A stretch of DNA of 46,028 nucleotides, taken from Pseudomonadota bacterium. GTDB lineage: Bacteria; Myxococcota_A; UBA796; GCA-2862545. Within the stretch, counting starts at the first letter, position 1; each line of letters begins with the position of its first letter. Positions 1 through 9,491 of the stretch are shown piece after piece. The notes under the pieces are model-generated. The model had not been told where the DNA came from and did no database searches. It saw only the letters and a program-made list of their open reading frames with translations. The stretch is from NCBI GenBank assembly GCA_002862545.1, contig PKDJ01000154.1, forward strand, positions 1 to 46,028. The letters run 5' to 3'. The position numbers and the translations under genes are program-made.

Positions 1-71
1 GGACGCCGCGCCCGCTTTCCGGATGCCGCCCGGTCGACTACGATGCGTCAGGCCCTAGCCGGGAGCCGTAC

Positions 72-1895
72 ATGACGCGATGCAGTGCAGTCCTCTTCCT
101 GATCGCGGCGACCGCCGGCTGCTCCGACAACGACATCGGCTTCTCGGGCGTGCGGGAGTCCAACAAGGTCACCGAGCCCGACATTGCCGTCGAGCCGTCG
201 GTCGTGGACTTCGGTGCCGGCGTTGCTGGCGAGGTGCTCCCTGGGGAGTTCTCCATCCTCAACGAGGGTGACGAGGTCCTCGAGGTGACATCCATCCTGC
301 CGACTCACCCCTCGTTCGTGCTTGTGGCACCGGAGCTTCCGCTGAGCATCGAGCCTGGTGAAGCGGCCCCTGTGACGCTCGAGTGGACCGTCTCCGGCAA
401 CTTCGCGAACGAGGCCCTGGTGTCGAGCAACGACCCCGACGAGAGCGTCGTGGAGGTCGAGCTCCTCGGCTCGCTAGCCGTGCCTGGCCTCGCCATCGAG
501 CCGGAAGAGATCAACTTCGACATCATTCCACCGCTCTGTGAAGAGGCGACCCTGTTCCAGCTGGTCAGCGTCGGCGGGGCGCCCGTCACGGTGGAGTCCG
601 TGGTCGTGGCCGGCGACTGGTACGATCTGGACTTCCTGCCCGACATGCCCCTGACCCTCAACCCGGGTGAGTCCGTATCGGTCGAGCTGCTGTTCACACC
701 GGAGGAAGAGGGCGAGTTCCCCGGCCAGATCGTGGCCGTGAGTGACGATCCCGTCGGTGACGCCACGGCCACCGTCTGGGGAGCGGGTCAGGTGGGCGCG
801 ACCTGTGACGGCATCGGCTCTGGAGAGCTGGTCTTCGACGTCCAGTACGAGCGCGCGGACGTGGCCTTCATCGTCGACAACACGATGTCGATGGAGCCCG
901 TGATCGTCGCCTTTGAGAGCAACATCTCCGGCATCTTCAGCTCCCTGAGGAGCTCCATCCCCGATCTGACGATCGGCTACGCGCGGCACGAAGACTACAA
1001 GCCCGATGCATTCACCGACAGCCGACCGTTCCGCCTGTTCCAGCAGCAGACCGACGACATCGCGCTGGCCATGTCCACCGTAAGCGTTCCCTTCGCCAAC
1101 ATCTCCGGCGGCAGCGACTGGGAAGAGGCCAGCACCGAGGCCCTCTACCAAGCGGCCACCGGCATGGGCTACGACCAGCAGTGTGACGGCTCCTACAGCG
1201 CCGACTACGACGTGCCGCCCTTCCGCTCCACACCGCTCGATGCCTTCCACGGCCTCGCTGCAGGCACGTTCGACCCGACGGTGCCCGGAACCGGCGCAGA
1301 GGGTGGTATGGGCTTCCGAGAGGGCGTCCTGCCGATCTTCGTCTCGGCCACAGACGCGATGATGAAGGACCCCGAGCGAGGCCACTGGTCCCCCGGAGGG
1401 TGTCCGACCGATGCCTCCCTCTACGACGCGATCACCGCCGTGAACGAGCTCGGCGGTAAGTTCGTCGGCATCGAGGTCCTCTCGGGTGGCCTCACATCAC
1501 CATTCGACCAGATGGAGGCCGTGGCCATCTCGACGGGATCCTACGGCGACCTCGATGGCGATCTCATCGAGGAGCCTACCGTCACCTACTGGGACCCAGC
1601 CGACGAGCCGGTGAGCTTCGGCCGTACGATCGTCAACGCTATCGAGGCACTCGCAGCGGCGGCGCGCTTCGACATCGTCGAGCTTGAGATCGTCGATGAC
1701 CCCGACAGCGTGGTCCTGAACATCGAGCCGGACGCCTACATGGACGTGCTCGCGGGCAACGAGCTGGTCTTCCTCCTCGAGGTCGACGGCAAGTGGGTCG
1801 AGCGGGCGGGCACCGGAGTCTCCGAGGCACAGCTCGAGCTCGTCGCAGACGACAGCATCACCTTGGCCCAGCGCACCATCTTCGTCGAGAAGTGA
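72..1895 (+). CDS. VWA-domain lipoprotein with choice-of-anchor (ASH-like) repeats
   Basis: The 607-residue protein begins with a lipoprotein signal peptide whose lipobox ATAGC puts the lipidated Cys at residue 17. Residues ~35-240 look like two beta-sandwich repeats of the choice-of-anchor D/ASH type ('VEPSVVDFGAGVAGE', 'IEPEEINFDIIPPL'). From ~260 a von Willebrand factor A-like domain follows; its metal-site motif reads D269-N-T271-M-S273, a D-x-T-x-S MIDAS variant. GGGAG lies a few bases upstream of the ATG. The stop overlaps the next start by one base (TGATG), so the downstream glycerophosphodiesterase lipoprotein is probably translationally coupled. Similar anchor-plus-VWA proteins are common in Myxococcota; ligand and function are unknown. 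Confidence 0.8.
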   Translation: MTRCSAVLFLIAATAGCSDNDIGFSGVRESNKVTEPDIAVEPSVVDFGAGVAGEVLPGEFSILNEGDEVLEVTSILPTHPSFVLVAPELPLSIEPGEAAPVTLEWTVSGNFANEALVSSNDPDESVVEVELLGSLAVPGLAIEPEEINFDIIPPLCEEATLFQLVSVGGAPVTVESVVVAGDWYDLDFLPDMPLTLNPGESVSVELLFTPEEEGEFPGQIVAVSDDPVGDATATVWGAGQVGATCDGIGSGELVFDVQYERADVAFIVDNTMSMEPVIVAFESNISGIFSSLRSSIPDLTIGYARHEDYKPDAFTDSRPFRLFQQQTDDIALAMSTVSVPFANISGGSDWEEASTEALYQAATGMGYDQQCDGSYSADYDVPPFRSTPLDAFHGLAAGTFDPTVPGTGAEGGMGFREGVLPIFVSATDAMMKDPERGHWSPGGCPTDASLYDAITAVNELGGKFVGIEVLSGGLTSPFDQMEAVAISTGSYGDLDGDLIEEPTVTYWDPADEPVSFGRTIVNAIEALAAAARFDIVELEIVDDPDSVVLNIEPDAYMDVLAGNELVFLLEVDGKWVERAGTGVSEAQLELVADDSITLAQRTIFVEK

Positions 1896-3679
1896 TGTCG
1901 CCGCCCCTCTGGCTCGCGTTCCTCATCGGCTGCGGCAGCACCGATAAGCAAGCTGGAGAACTCGGGGACACGGGCGTCGGCTCGGCCTCCACGGTGAGTC
2001 CGCCCTCTGCGACCCCGGGAACGTCGCCGACAGGGTCCACGTCAACCGGCACCACGACCACCTCCACCCCGACGGGCTCGACTCCCACTGGCACGCTCGA
2101 CCACACGGGAGACACGAGCAGTGCGCGTGACACGGCGGGCCCGCTGGACACTGCGCGGGCAGACACCGCAGACACCGGTCCCCCTCCGCCGCCACCGTGC
2201 CATCCCCTCGTGATTGCTCACCGCGGCGCCTCGGGCACCGCTCCAGAGGACACCCTTGCTGCCCTCGAGCTGGCCTTCGCCTTCGGCACTCGACTGGCGG
2301 AGGTCGATGTTCGCGTCAGCTCGGACGGCCGCGCCTACCTCTTGCACGACCCCGATGTCGATCGCACCACCCGCGCGCTCGGTCCGGGCTCAGACCTGAC
2401 TCTGCTCGAGCTTCGTATGCTGGATGCAGGGCGCTGGAAGGGCGAGGCCTGGGTCGGACAGACGATACCGTCGCTGGCCGATGCCCTACGACTCGCCGAC
2501 CGCTTCGGGGCGTCGCTCTACATCGACCCCAAGACCCCAGCAGCCGAGGCTGTCGCCGCCGCGATCGACGAGGCCGGTGTCTCGCCAGAGACCGTCTGGC
2601 TCTCCTTCGGCGATCCCTTCCAGCTCGAAGAATACGCGGCTCTACTGCCCACTTCACCCGGCGTCTGGTGGGGTGGCATCCCCGAGGACTGGGGCGAGCC
2701 AGACTTCGACGCAGAGGCGTGGTTCGAGAGCCTGTCCCTCGCCAACGTAGTCGCCGTGGAGTTCGACTGGCCCACGGTGCTCGGCGACGAGCGCTTCGCT
2801 TCCTACAGCGAGGCAGCCCGCGACGTCGGACTGGAGATCTGGACCTACACGGTCAACAACCGAGACGACATGGTCCGAGCCGCAGGCGAGCTGGGGCTCG
2901 ATGGAATCGAGACGGACTACCCCATTGCCATGCAGGACATCCTCTGTGGCGGCGGCGACGGAGGGCCCCTGCCCGAGGGTGGCCTACGCGGCACGTGGTC
3001 GTTCACCGACGGTCTCCTGCCGGAGGGCGACGGCTCTCAGCTGGTCGCCGTGGGTGGACTCGCCACCGAGCTGGGCGAGCCGAGCACCCTCGGCCTCCCG
3101 GAGCTACCCGATGGCGGCGCTACCCAGGTGCTGCGCCTGCCTGCACCGACCGCCGAGCAAGCCATCCGGCTGTTCCCCAATGCCATCCACTTCGACATCG
3201 GCAACGGGCTCGGGATCAACCAGTGGTCGCTTCTCGTCGACATTCTTCGGCCACCGGAGAGCGCCGACGGATGGATTCCACTCCTGCAGACCAATCACCT
3301 GAACGAGAACGATGCAGAGGTCTACCTTCGCCCTGGCGACGGTGCGATCGGCATCCTCGAGCAGTACCACGGGGAGCTACCGGTCAACGAGTGGCACCGT
3401 GTCGCGATCACGGTCGACACCACCACAGGCCCTGGCGGCACGATGAGCGTGTTCATCGACGGAGCCGCCGTGGGTGAGATCGCACTGACGGGTGGCATCG
3501 ATTCACGCTTCTCGCTCAACAGCACCTGGGCGTGGAGCGAGGCTCTGCTGTTTGCCGATCCGGGAGGCTTCACCTCCGCGGTGGCCGTGAGCAGCCTCCA
3601 GCTGCATGACCGCCTGCTCTCCCCCGAGGAGATCGCAGAGCTCGGCGCGGCATCCGCCAGTGGCTTGCCCGAGCGCTGA
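1895..3679 (+). CDS. Glycerophosphodiester phosphodiesterase lipoprotein with C-terminal LamG-like domain
   Basis: The start chosen is the ATG at 1895, which overlaps the preceding stop by one base and begins a lipoprotein signal peptide (lipobox LIGC); 594 residues result. Residues ~20-95 are a Thr/Ser/Gly/Asp-rich linker ending in a run of prolines. The GDPD domain (~104-350) shows the hallmark HRG (H109), the metal-binding 'EVDV' and 'LLHDPDVDRTT', and the late 'GLDGIETDYP' motif. GDPDs hydrolyse glycerophosphodiesters to glycerol-3-phosphate and an alcohol. Residues ~365-590 look like a concanavalin/LamG jelly roll ('WHRVAITVD', 'MSVFIDG'), a likely glycan- or surface-binding module. The protein is probably anchored in the outer membrane. 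The GDPD call is strong; the LamG call is moderate. Confidence 0.88.
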   Translation: MSPPLWLAFLIGCGSTDKQAGELGDTGVGSASTVSPPSATPGTSPTGSTSTGTTTTSTPTGSTPTGTLDHTGDTSSARDTAGPLDTARADTADTGPPPPPPCHPLVIAHRGASGTAPEDTLAALELAFAFGTRLAEVDVRVSSDGRAYLLHDPDVDRTTRALGPGSDLTLLELRMLDAGRWKGEAWVGQTIPSLADALRLADRFGASLYIDPKTPAAEAVAAAIDEAGVSPETVWLSFGDPFQLEEYAALLPTSPGVWWGGIPEDWGEPDFDAEAWFESLSLANVVAVEFDWPTVLGDERFASYSEAARDVGLEIWTYTVNNRDDMVRAAGELGLDGIETDYPIAMQDILCGGGDGGPLPEGGLRGTWSFTDGLLPEGDGSQLVAVGGLATELGEPSTLGLPELPDGGATQVLRLPAPTAEQAIRLFPNAIHFDIGNGLGINQWSLLVDILRPPESADGWIPLLQTNHLNENDAEVYLRPGDGAIGILEQYHGELPVNEWHRVAITVDTTTGPGGTMSVFIDGAAVGEIALTGGIDSRFSLNSTWAWSEALLFADPGGFTSAVAVSSLQLHDRLLSPEEIAELGAASASGLPER

Positions 3680-4822
3680 CTACTTGCCGCGATCGACATC
3701 ATTCCAGTGCGGGTAGTCGCTGGTCAGCTTCTGCAGTCCGAAGTGCTTCTGCACCCAGCCGATGAGCTCCGGCTCGAGTGAAAGATCACGCGTGTGATCG
3801 GGCCGAGACAGGTCGAACGTCTCGACCTCGCCGTCCGGGGCATAGAGCGTGAGCTCACGCGGGAGTCCGATGGCGACGAAGTCCACCGCGACCCCATCAT
3901 AGTGACGACTGTACCGGGCACCACGCTCGGTCGCGTAGACCACGTCGTAGGCCTCGGCCATGATGCGCGCTGCCTCGCGCGTCGCCTTCCACCCCTCCGG
4001 GTGACGCCAGGTGATGTCGACATCGAGGCCCCACGCCGCATTAGCCTCCTCCACCTTGACGAGTGCGGCATCGAGCTCGGCCTCCGTTCCAGCCCGAGAC
4101 AGCACAAATGCGCCCCACATGAGGTAGCCACGCTCGGGGTACCTCACGGAGGAGGTGAGCCAGACATCCGCGCCGGCCTGCTCCAGCTGAACCAGCAGGG
4201 AGGCCACCCGACTGGGCAGTGTCTTGGTCGGCCGACGCTCGTGCAGTCCGATCAGCTGCTCGTTGCGATCCGTGGGGTTCCGGAAGCGCATCGTCCACTC
4301 CGGCCCCAGCAGGGCACCATCCTCAGCCGGCTCGAGCTCAGTCTGTTCCTCAGGCTCATCGACGGCGATGTCGGAGTACTTCTTGCCGTACTCTCGCGGC
4401 CTCTTCTTGAAGACATCATCGGGATGCACCAGCAGTCCGTGGGCGCGGGCACGCCCTGCAGGCACCACGAAGGGCTCTCCCTTGCGGCCCGCAGCGCCAG
4501 CGACCGCGACGTCATCCAGGAAATAGAGCAAGTCGTCCAGATCGATCGCGCGACGCAGCCGCTCCCGGGTCGCCCGCAGCAGAGGCTCGTCGGCCGGCGT
4601 CTCGGCAAGCTCCCAAAGCAGCGTGGCATCGACATCCTGGCCCGCAAGACCGATCGACCAGCCCTCCATGACCTCCGCTGCAGCCGCGAGCACAGAGCGT
4701 CGTTCCTCCCCGACCGGCGCCGGGAGGACCTCGAATGTGCGGTTCGCCGGAATGGGCGCGAGCGTCTTCGGCTCGGCGGCCTCGGCAGCGAGCGGCAGCA
4801 GGAGAAGGAGGAGAGTGAGCAT
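3680..4822 (-). CDS. M15-like zinc peptidase (D-Ala-D-Ala carboxypeptidase fold), exported
   Basis: The 380-residue protein starts with a hydrophobic signal peptide (leucine run, likely cleavage after AEA). Near the C-terminus SRHYDGVAVD fits the M15 zinc signature SxHxxGxAxD exactly (H307, D314). DYPHW follows, supplying a third ligand at H372 and an acidic residue at D369 where M15 enzymes usually have Glu (ExxH). A role in trimming peptidoglycan peptides is inferred from the fold, not shown. The remaining ~290 residues are unfamiliar, so this may be a divergent member with a new N-terminal domain. The upstream sequence has no clear ribosome site. It lies 39 bases downstream of the Pro-rich protein on the same strand and meets the GDPD gene stop to stop with no gap. 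Confidence 0.65.
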   Translation of the reverse strand: MLTLLLLLLPLAAEAAEPKTLAPIPANRTFEVLPAPVGEERRSVLAAAAEVMEGWSIGLAGQDVDATLLWELAETPADEPLLRATRERLRRAIDLDDLLYFLDDVAVAGAAGRKGEPFVVPAGRARAHGLLVHPDDVFKKRPREYGKKYSDIAVDEPEEQTELEPAEDGALLGPEWTMRFRNPTDRNEQLIGLHERRPTKTLPSRVASLLVQLEQAGADVWLTSSVRYPERGYLMWGAFVLSRAGTEAELDAALVKVEEANAAWGLDVDITWRHPEGWKATREAARIMAEAYDVVYATERGARYSRHYDGVAVDFVAIGLPRELTLYAPDGEVETFDLSRPDHTRDLSLEPELIGWVQKHFGLQKLTSDYPHWNDVDRGK

Positions 4823-4861
4823 TCGAGGAGGGGGGAAGGAGCGGGCGAGAGCAGAGGCGCG

Positions 4862-5992
4862 CTACTGCTCGCAGTAGTCGTCGTGGCCGGCAGCCGAGTT
4901 GCAGAGCTCGAGCGGGACGCTGGGGTCCATGCCGGCTCCCTTGGCGTACTCGTACCACTCACGCGCATACACCTTGGTGAGGTTGCGCCACTTCTCGACC
5001 GACTTCTGATTCGCCTCAGTCGGGTCTGCCGAGTAGGTCTCATCAGCTGATCGCCAGAGGTTCTGCCCCGAGATGGCCTTCATCTTGTACAGCGCGTAGA
5101 CGCGCTTGGTGTAGGTGTCACCTGACCAGCGTGTGCGGTTCTCGAGGGCGACGTCCGACCACCGAATCACCGCCGATGCTCGGCTTGGACCCTTGCGGGC
5201 CAGGTGGGTGGCGTACTTGTAGCAGATGTCAGGATCCGACTGATCAACCTCTTCGAGGTGTCGCTTGACCAGAGACTCCCAGCCACGCTTGTCGCCCTTG
5301 CTGTAGGCGTTGATCATCAGGGCCCGGGAGAACTTGTCCTTGTCGGTCATCTTCGATGCCGCGCTCAGGGACGCCTCCAGGCACGCCACCTGCTCCTCGC
5401 TCAGCTTGCCCAGCATCGCCAGGGGCTCGACACGACGCGGCTCGCAGTCGCCCGCCGTGGGCGGCGGTGCAGCCGGCTCCGGCGGGGGACTGGCCACATC
5501 GGCGGCGTCTGCCACCGCAGGGGGCTCCGGCTCCGGAGGGGGCGGTGGCATCGGCGCGGGAGCCGCCCGAGGAGCTGGCGCTGCCGGCCTAGGAGGCGGG
5601 GCAGACCGCGGTGACGGTGCAGCGCGCGGAGACGGCTGCGGCGCCGCCCGAGGCGACGGACGTGGAGCCGCACGCGGCGCGGGGTCGGCCTGTGCCACAC
5701 GCACCGGCTCTGGCCGAGGCACCGATCGCCCGGTGTACTCCGACAGCCCGACGAAGGGGTTCAGCGAGGGAGCTGCCTCGAAGTCGAAGAAGCCGAAGCG
5801 AAGATTCGCCGGCATCGGACGACCGTCTCCATCGAGCCCCGAATCGGGCGACAGGACGTCGCCATCGACCAGGCAGGCCGACCATCCATCGTGACAAGGG
5901 AACATCGGGAACGACGCCTCGAAGTCACTCCAGTCACCCGCGAGGGCGACAGGAGCGAGACACAGGGCGAGCCACGAGCAGACCAGACGCAT
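4862..5992 (-). CDS. Secreted protein with Pro/Ala/Arg-rich linker, unknown function
   Basis: I do not recognise this family. The start chosen is the ATG at 5992, which gives a clean signal peptide ending 'LAPVALAG'; the frame stays open upstream but without signal-like sequence. The mature 376-residue protein has an N-terminal domain (~20-95, with 'DGDGRPMPANLRFGFFDF'). A low-complexity stretch of PRAAP/PAP repeats (~100-180) follows, then a helical C-terminal domain (~185-376) with a few Cys. The C-terminal part ('LEASLSAASKMTDKDKFSR') could be a TPR-like helical repeat. Pro/Ala linkers of this type often span the periplasm or peptidoglycan. The gene is in tandem with the M15-like peptidase and may be cotranscribed. 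Confidence 0.65.
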   Translation of the reverse strand: MRLVCSWLALCLAPVALAGDWSDFEASFPMFPCHDGWSACLVDGDVLSPDSGLDGDGRPMPANLRFGFFDFEAAPSLNPFVGLSEYTGRSVPRPEPVRVAQADPAPRAAPRPSPRAAPQPSPRAAPSPRSAPPPRPAAPAPRAAPAPMPPPPPEPEPPAVADAADVASPPPEPAAPPPTAGDCEPRRVEPLAMLGKLSEEQVACLEASLSAASKMTDKDKFSRALMINAYSKGDKRGWESLVKRHLEEVDQSDPDICYKYATHLARKGPSRASAVIRWSDVALENRTRWSGDTYTKRVYALYKMKAISGQNLWRSADETYSADPTEANQKSVEKWRNLTKVYAREWYEYAKGAGMDPSVPLELCNSAAGHDDYCEQ

Positions 5993-6056
5993 CCGAACCC
6001 CAGTGGTGGGCCGCGCCAAGATAGCAGGTGAGCCGCCCACATGGGCATCGGTCACC

Positions 6057-6695
6057 TCAGAGAGCGTCGAGCATGACCTCGAGCTCGGCGCGAGCCCCCT
6101 TGTCGAGATCGACGCCACCGACGCCGTTGAACACGGCCCCACCCTGCGCGTTCCGCCCCATCACGTTGACCTGATAGGCGCCCGAGCGGAGTCCCTCGAG
6201 GGGCAAGATGCCAGAATCACAGGGGACCAACTGGCTCTCCACCACATACTCGTCGTCGAACAACGTGACCTCGACGTCGGCCACTCCGTTCGCCCCGCAC
6301 ATCCGGCCATTGTCGAAGTACCAGGTCACCACGATGTCGCCGGGCAAGGCGCCGAGCACGACCGTGGGCACGGCCGTTGCGACATTCGCCTCTACACGTA
6401 CACTCCCCGGCGTCGCGTCGTAGCGCGCCCAGCCATTCGCATCGCGCCCCACCAGGCGCACCGTGTACCGCCCTGTGTCCAGACGCTCGACCGCCCCGTA
6501 CCCATCGGTGCACGCGAAAGACGCGACTTCCTCCCCATCGAGCATCAAGGCCACCTCATCGAGCCCTGCCTCGATGCAGTCCGTCGCGCCGACCCTCCAG
6601 GTGACTTCGAGATCACCGGTCTCGGCCGGCTGATCCTCGTAGACGACGGTCGTACAGCCACCGAGCACCAACAGTGCCATCCAAGTGCGGGTCAT
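6057..6695 (-). CDS. Small lipoprotein with beta-sandwich repeats, unknown function
   Basis: The start at 6695 is fixed by a strong ribosome site (GGAGGAGAC just before ATG) and by a lipoprotein signal with lipobox VLGGC; 212 residues result. Two similar ~90-residue segments each begin with a 'GD(L/I)xVTW' strand and contain 'SGAYQVNVMGR' or 'TGRYTVRLVGR', so the protein is an internal duplication of an Ig/carboxypeptidase-regulatory-like beta-sandwich. Each half carries a pair of Cys that could form a disulfide. It lies on the same strand downstream of the GH92 gene with a 79-base gap. The function is unknown. Confidence 0.7.
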   Translation of the reverse strand: MTRTWMALLVLGGCTTVVYEDQPAETGDLEVTWRVGATDCIEAGLDEVALMLDGEEVASFACTDGYGAVERLDTGRYTVRLVGRDANGWARYDATPGSVRVEANVATAVPTVVLGALPGDIVVTWYFDNGRMCGANGVADVEVTLFDDEYVVESQLVPCDSGILPLEGLRSGAYQVNVMGRNAQGGAVFNGVGGVDLDKGARAELEVMLDAL

Positions 6696-6774
6696 GTCTC
6701 CTCCTCTCCAGTCGTGTCTCGTCTTGAGACACCACAGGAACACCGAAGTGACACCCGTCATTCTCGGCGTCGGG

Positions 6775-8979
6775 TCATGGCTCGAAGGTCAGCCCTCGAA
6801 GAAGGTCCTCGTGCCGCACCACCCAGGCGTCGAGGGGCTCGCGGGCCGAGGTCACCTGCCCCGGCGTCCGACCTGACTCGTCGAGGTGGTTGCGGATGAT
6901 GATGCTGCCATCGGGCGTGTCGATCTCGGCACGCTGAACGAGTGGAGCCCCGACCGCATACCGATCCGTACCCGCGACCGGGTACACCCCGAGTGCGGCG
7001 AACAGGTACCAGGCCGACAGCGTGCCCGCGTCGTCGTTGCCGTCCAGTCCAGCGACGCCATCGCTGTAGCGGTTCGCCGCGATCCAGCTCATCGGCTCGA
7101 CGGTCAGGCGGGGCTCGCCAGTGAGCGATCCAAGTGCTGCGTAGTGCAGAACGGGCTCATTGCCGTGCCAGTAGAAGGTGTCGGGCAGGTCGTCGTCGGG
7201 CTCACGGTAGACCTCCTCCCAGTAGGCCTCCAGCTCCGCGTGAAAGGCCTCGCGATCGCCATCGTGCTGGACTGCGATCAAGTCGTCGGCATCCCAGGGG
7301 ACGTACCACCGGTAGTGGTAGGCGTTGCCCTCGACGTAGGACTCGGCCCAGGCTGCTGCCGACTCCAGCGGCTCGAAGCCACCGTCGGCGTACCGCCCGA
7401 TGCACCACCTCTGCACCGGATCGTAGGTCTCGGACCACCGACGGGACCGCTCACGCAGCACAGCGGCCTCCTCACTCCGGCCCGCTGCCTCCGCCCACTC
7501 CGCCAGGGCCGCATCGCTCCAGGTGTACTCGAGCTGCCGGCTGGCGGGCTGCCCCACATCGTCGAACGCCACCCAGCCTCGCTCGAGGTACGCGGAGATA
7601 CCGTCACGGCCAGAGCGGGTGGGTCCGCTTGCATGGGCCCAGGACTGCTCCCAGGCCGACGCCTCGTCGAAGGCGATGCCCTTGAGGAAGCTCCCCGCAA
7701 ACACCTGATCCGCAGGCGTCCCGACCATGCCACCCGTGTAGCCCGTCGCGATCGGCCACTTCGGCACGCCCCCGCCGAGCTCGCCGAGGCGCACCAGCGA
7801 CTGCACGAGGTCTGCCTGGGTAGACGGATGCGCGAGGATCAGCCACGGATGGAGGGTACGGAAGGTGTCCCACAGGCTGTAGTCCGTGTACATCGGGCGA
7901 TCGGCTTGATGGACCGCGCCGTCCCAGCGGAAGCGACCGTCCACATCGTCGAGCCGACTCGGCATGATCAGGCTGTGGTAGTGCGCCGTGTGGAAGATGC
8001 GCTTCACGTCATCGTCGGCCCGGATCCGAGCGGCCTCCAGGTAGGGACGCCAGGCATCGACAGCCGCAGCCCGCGTGTCATCGAAGGCGGCCGACAGCTC
8101 GGCACCGTGGTTCGCCCGGGCCCCATCGAGGTCGACCCAGGACAGCCCGACCCGCAGCGTCACCTCGGTCGTTCCCGGGGCAAAGCGCAGCCAACCGCCC
8201 GAGTCAGGGCCCTGCCCGCGCGTGCCTCCATCTGAGGGAGCTTCCGGATCGTCCCATGAGCCCACACCGACGGCCTGGGGCTCGACCGTCCCCACGAAGT
8301 GATGCGGCGCGCCGCCATGGCGGCTGCTGTAGGCACCCTGGAGGCTCTGGAACCCCTCGAATCCGTCGGTCGACAGCTCGACCCAGGCGTCACCGATGCT
8401 CGCTGTGCCGAGGGTGTGCCCGAGATCGACCACGATCACCGGCTCTGCCCCCGCAGCAAACCGGTATCGGTGGATGGCGCCGTGCGTCGTGGCCGCGATC
8501 TCCACACGGGTGCCGTCATCACCGAGCGTGACGCTGTACCAGCCAGGATCAGCCTCTTCGTCGTCGTGTGAGAAAGGAGCCGCGCGACTCTCGCTGCGGG
8601 TCCAGGCGTCGTCCCAGCCATCACGAGGCATCACGAGGACGCCCCCGTAGTCGTTCACGCCCATGCCGTGGCTGTGTGTGTGGCTGAACCCATCGATCCG
8701 GTCGTCGTCCCAGTGGTAGCCGCCGTAGTGGTAGAAGGCGGGCGCACCGTAGGACGAGTGCCGAGTGTCCGGCCCAACCAGGGTCATGCCGTGAGGCACG
8801 GTGGCGTGCGGACCGACGCCGGTGACCTGGGCCCCTGCACCTCCGGTGCCGATGAACGGGTCCGTCCATGCGAACACGTCATAGGAACCGATGGGGTCGA
8901 TCGCCCCATCATCGGGAGTGGGGACGGACTCGTCGTCGGCGCAGCCAAGGACAAGCAGGAGGAGGATCGGCGCTCGCAT
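6775..8979 (-). CDS. GH92 family alpha-mannosidase, lipoprotein
   Basis: The 734-residue protein has a short lipoprotein signal (lipobox VLGC). The rest matches glycoside hydrolase family 92 in length and motifs: N-terminal 'DPFIGTGG' and 'GFSHTHSHG', and in the C-terminal (alpha/alpha)6 half 'WHGNEP' followed by 'GNDDAGTLSAWYLFAALG'. GH92 enzymes are calcium-dependent inverting exo-alpha-mannosidases, usually alpha-1,2 and acting on high-mannose glycans or yeast mannan. A surface-tethered enzyme would fit scavenging of glycans from eukaryotic or microbial prey or detritus. The linkage specificity cannot be read from the sequence. No other carbohydrate-degradation gene is adjacent, so this is not a polysaccharide utilisation locus. 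Confidence 0.92.
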   Translation of the reverse strand: MRAPILLLLVLGCADDESVPTPDDGAIDPIGSYDVFAWTDPFIGTGGAGAQVTGVGPHATVPHGMTLVGPDTRHSSYGAPAFYHYGGYHWDDDRIDGFSHTHSHGMGVNDYGGVLVMPRDGWDDAWTRSESRAAPFSHDDEEADPGWYSVTLGDDGTRVEIAATTHGAIHRYRFAAGAEPVIVVDLGHTLGTASIGDAWVELSTDGFEGFQSLQGAYSSRHGGAPHHFVGTVEPQAVGVGSWDDPEAPSDGGTRGQGPDSGGWLRFAPGTTEVTLRVGLSWVDLDGARANHGAELSAAFDDTRAAAVDAWRPYLEAARIRADDDVKRIFHTAHYHSLIMPSRLDDVDGRFRWDGAVHQADRPMYTDYSLWDTFRTLHPWLILAHPSTQADLVQSLVRLGELGGGVPKWPIATGYTGGMVGTPADQVFAGSFLKGIAFDEASAWEQSWAHASGPTRSGRDGISAYLERGWVAFDDVGQPASRQLEYTWSDAALAEWAEAAGRSEEAAVLRERSRRWSETYDPVQRWCIGRYADGGFEPLESAAAWAESYVEGNAYHYRWYVPWDADDLIAVQHDGDREAFHAELEAYWEEVYREPDDDLPDTFYWHGNEPVLHYAALGSLTGEPRLTVEPMSWIAANRYSDGVAGLDGNDDAGTLSAWYLFAALGVYPVAGTDRYAVGAPLVQRAEIDTPDGSIIIRNHLDESGRTPGQVTSAREPLDAWVVRHEDLLRGLTFEP

Positions 8980-9005
8980 GCGTCGGGACTATCCAGACCC
9001 CTCGC

Positions 9006-9491
9006 TCACCGCTCGACGGTGATCGCACCGAAGAGCTTGCCCCCTCGATACGCGCCCATCCCCGCGAGGACCCCCACCTTTCCACGCGGCGCCGTATACA
9101 CCTGGTGGAAGAGCTCCTCACCATCGCGGTGGGCCGCGTACCTGACCTTTGCCTGGTCGGGCATCAGCTCGAGCAGCGTCACCTTCATCCGCCGCCCATC
9201 GATCTTGGCGACGACGCTGCCGTCCTCCTCGAGACGAGCCGACTCTGCGGTGACGCGACGCACGCTCGTCAGCCCCTTCGAGCGCAGCTGGCGCGCGATG
9301 CCCTCGAGTCCGGGGTCGACCGGTCCAGCCTCCCGCGCGACAACCAGCTCGACCTTGATCTTCGCCCGCACGCTCGACTGGGCTGGAGGCGACACCCGAG
9401 CGAGCCTCGGCGAGGGCGGAGGGCCTGCCAGGGCGGGTGTGGAGAGCAAGATGGCGAGTGCGGCGGCGGTGGCAGTGGTCCAGCGGCGCAT
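9006..9491 (-). CDS. Small secreted protein, unknown function
   Basis: The start chosen is the ATG at 9491, preceded by AGAGGGG and opening a clear signal peptide ('ALAILLSTPALAG'); 161 residues result. The mature part begins with a short Pro-rich stretch and continues as an alpha/beta domain with alternating strands ('KIKVELVVAREA', 'VRYAAHRDGEELF', 'GKLFGAITVER'). I do not recognise the family. It sits 26 bases upstream of the GH92 start on the same strand and may share its transcript. Confidence 0.6.
   Translation of the reverse strand: MRRWTTATAAALAILLSTPALAGPPPSPRLARVSPPAQSSVRAKIKVELVVAREAGPVDPGLEGIARQLRSKGLTSVRRVTAESARLEEDGSVVAKIDGRRMKVTLLELMPDQAKVRYAAHRDGEELFHQVYTAPRGKVGVLAGMGAYRGGKLFGAITVER

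Noticed and set aside
3794-5050. Plus-strand open frame antisense to the M15-like gene
   Set aside because: It has no signal, motif or ribosome site, and the minus frame carries the zinc signature and a signal peptide.
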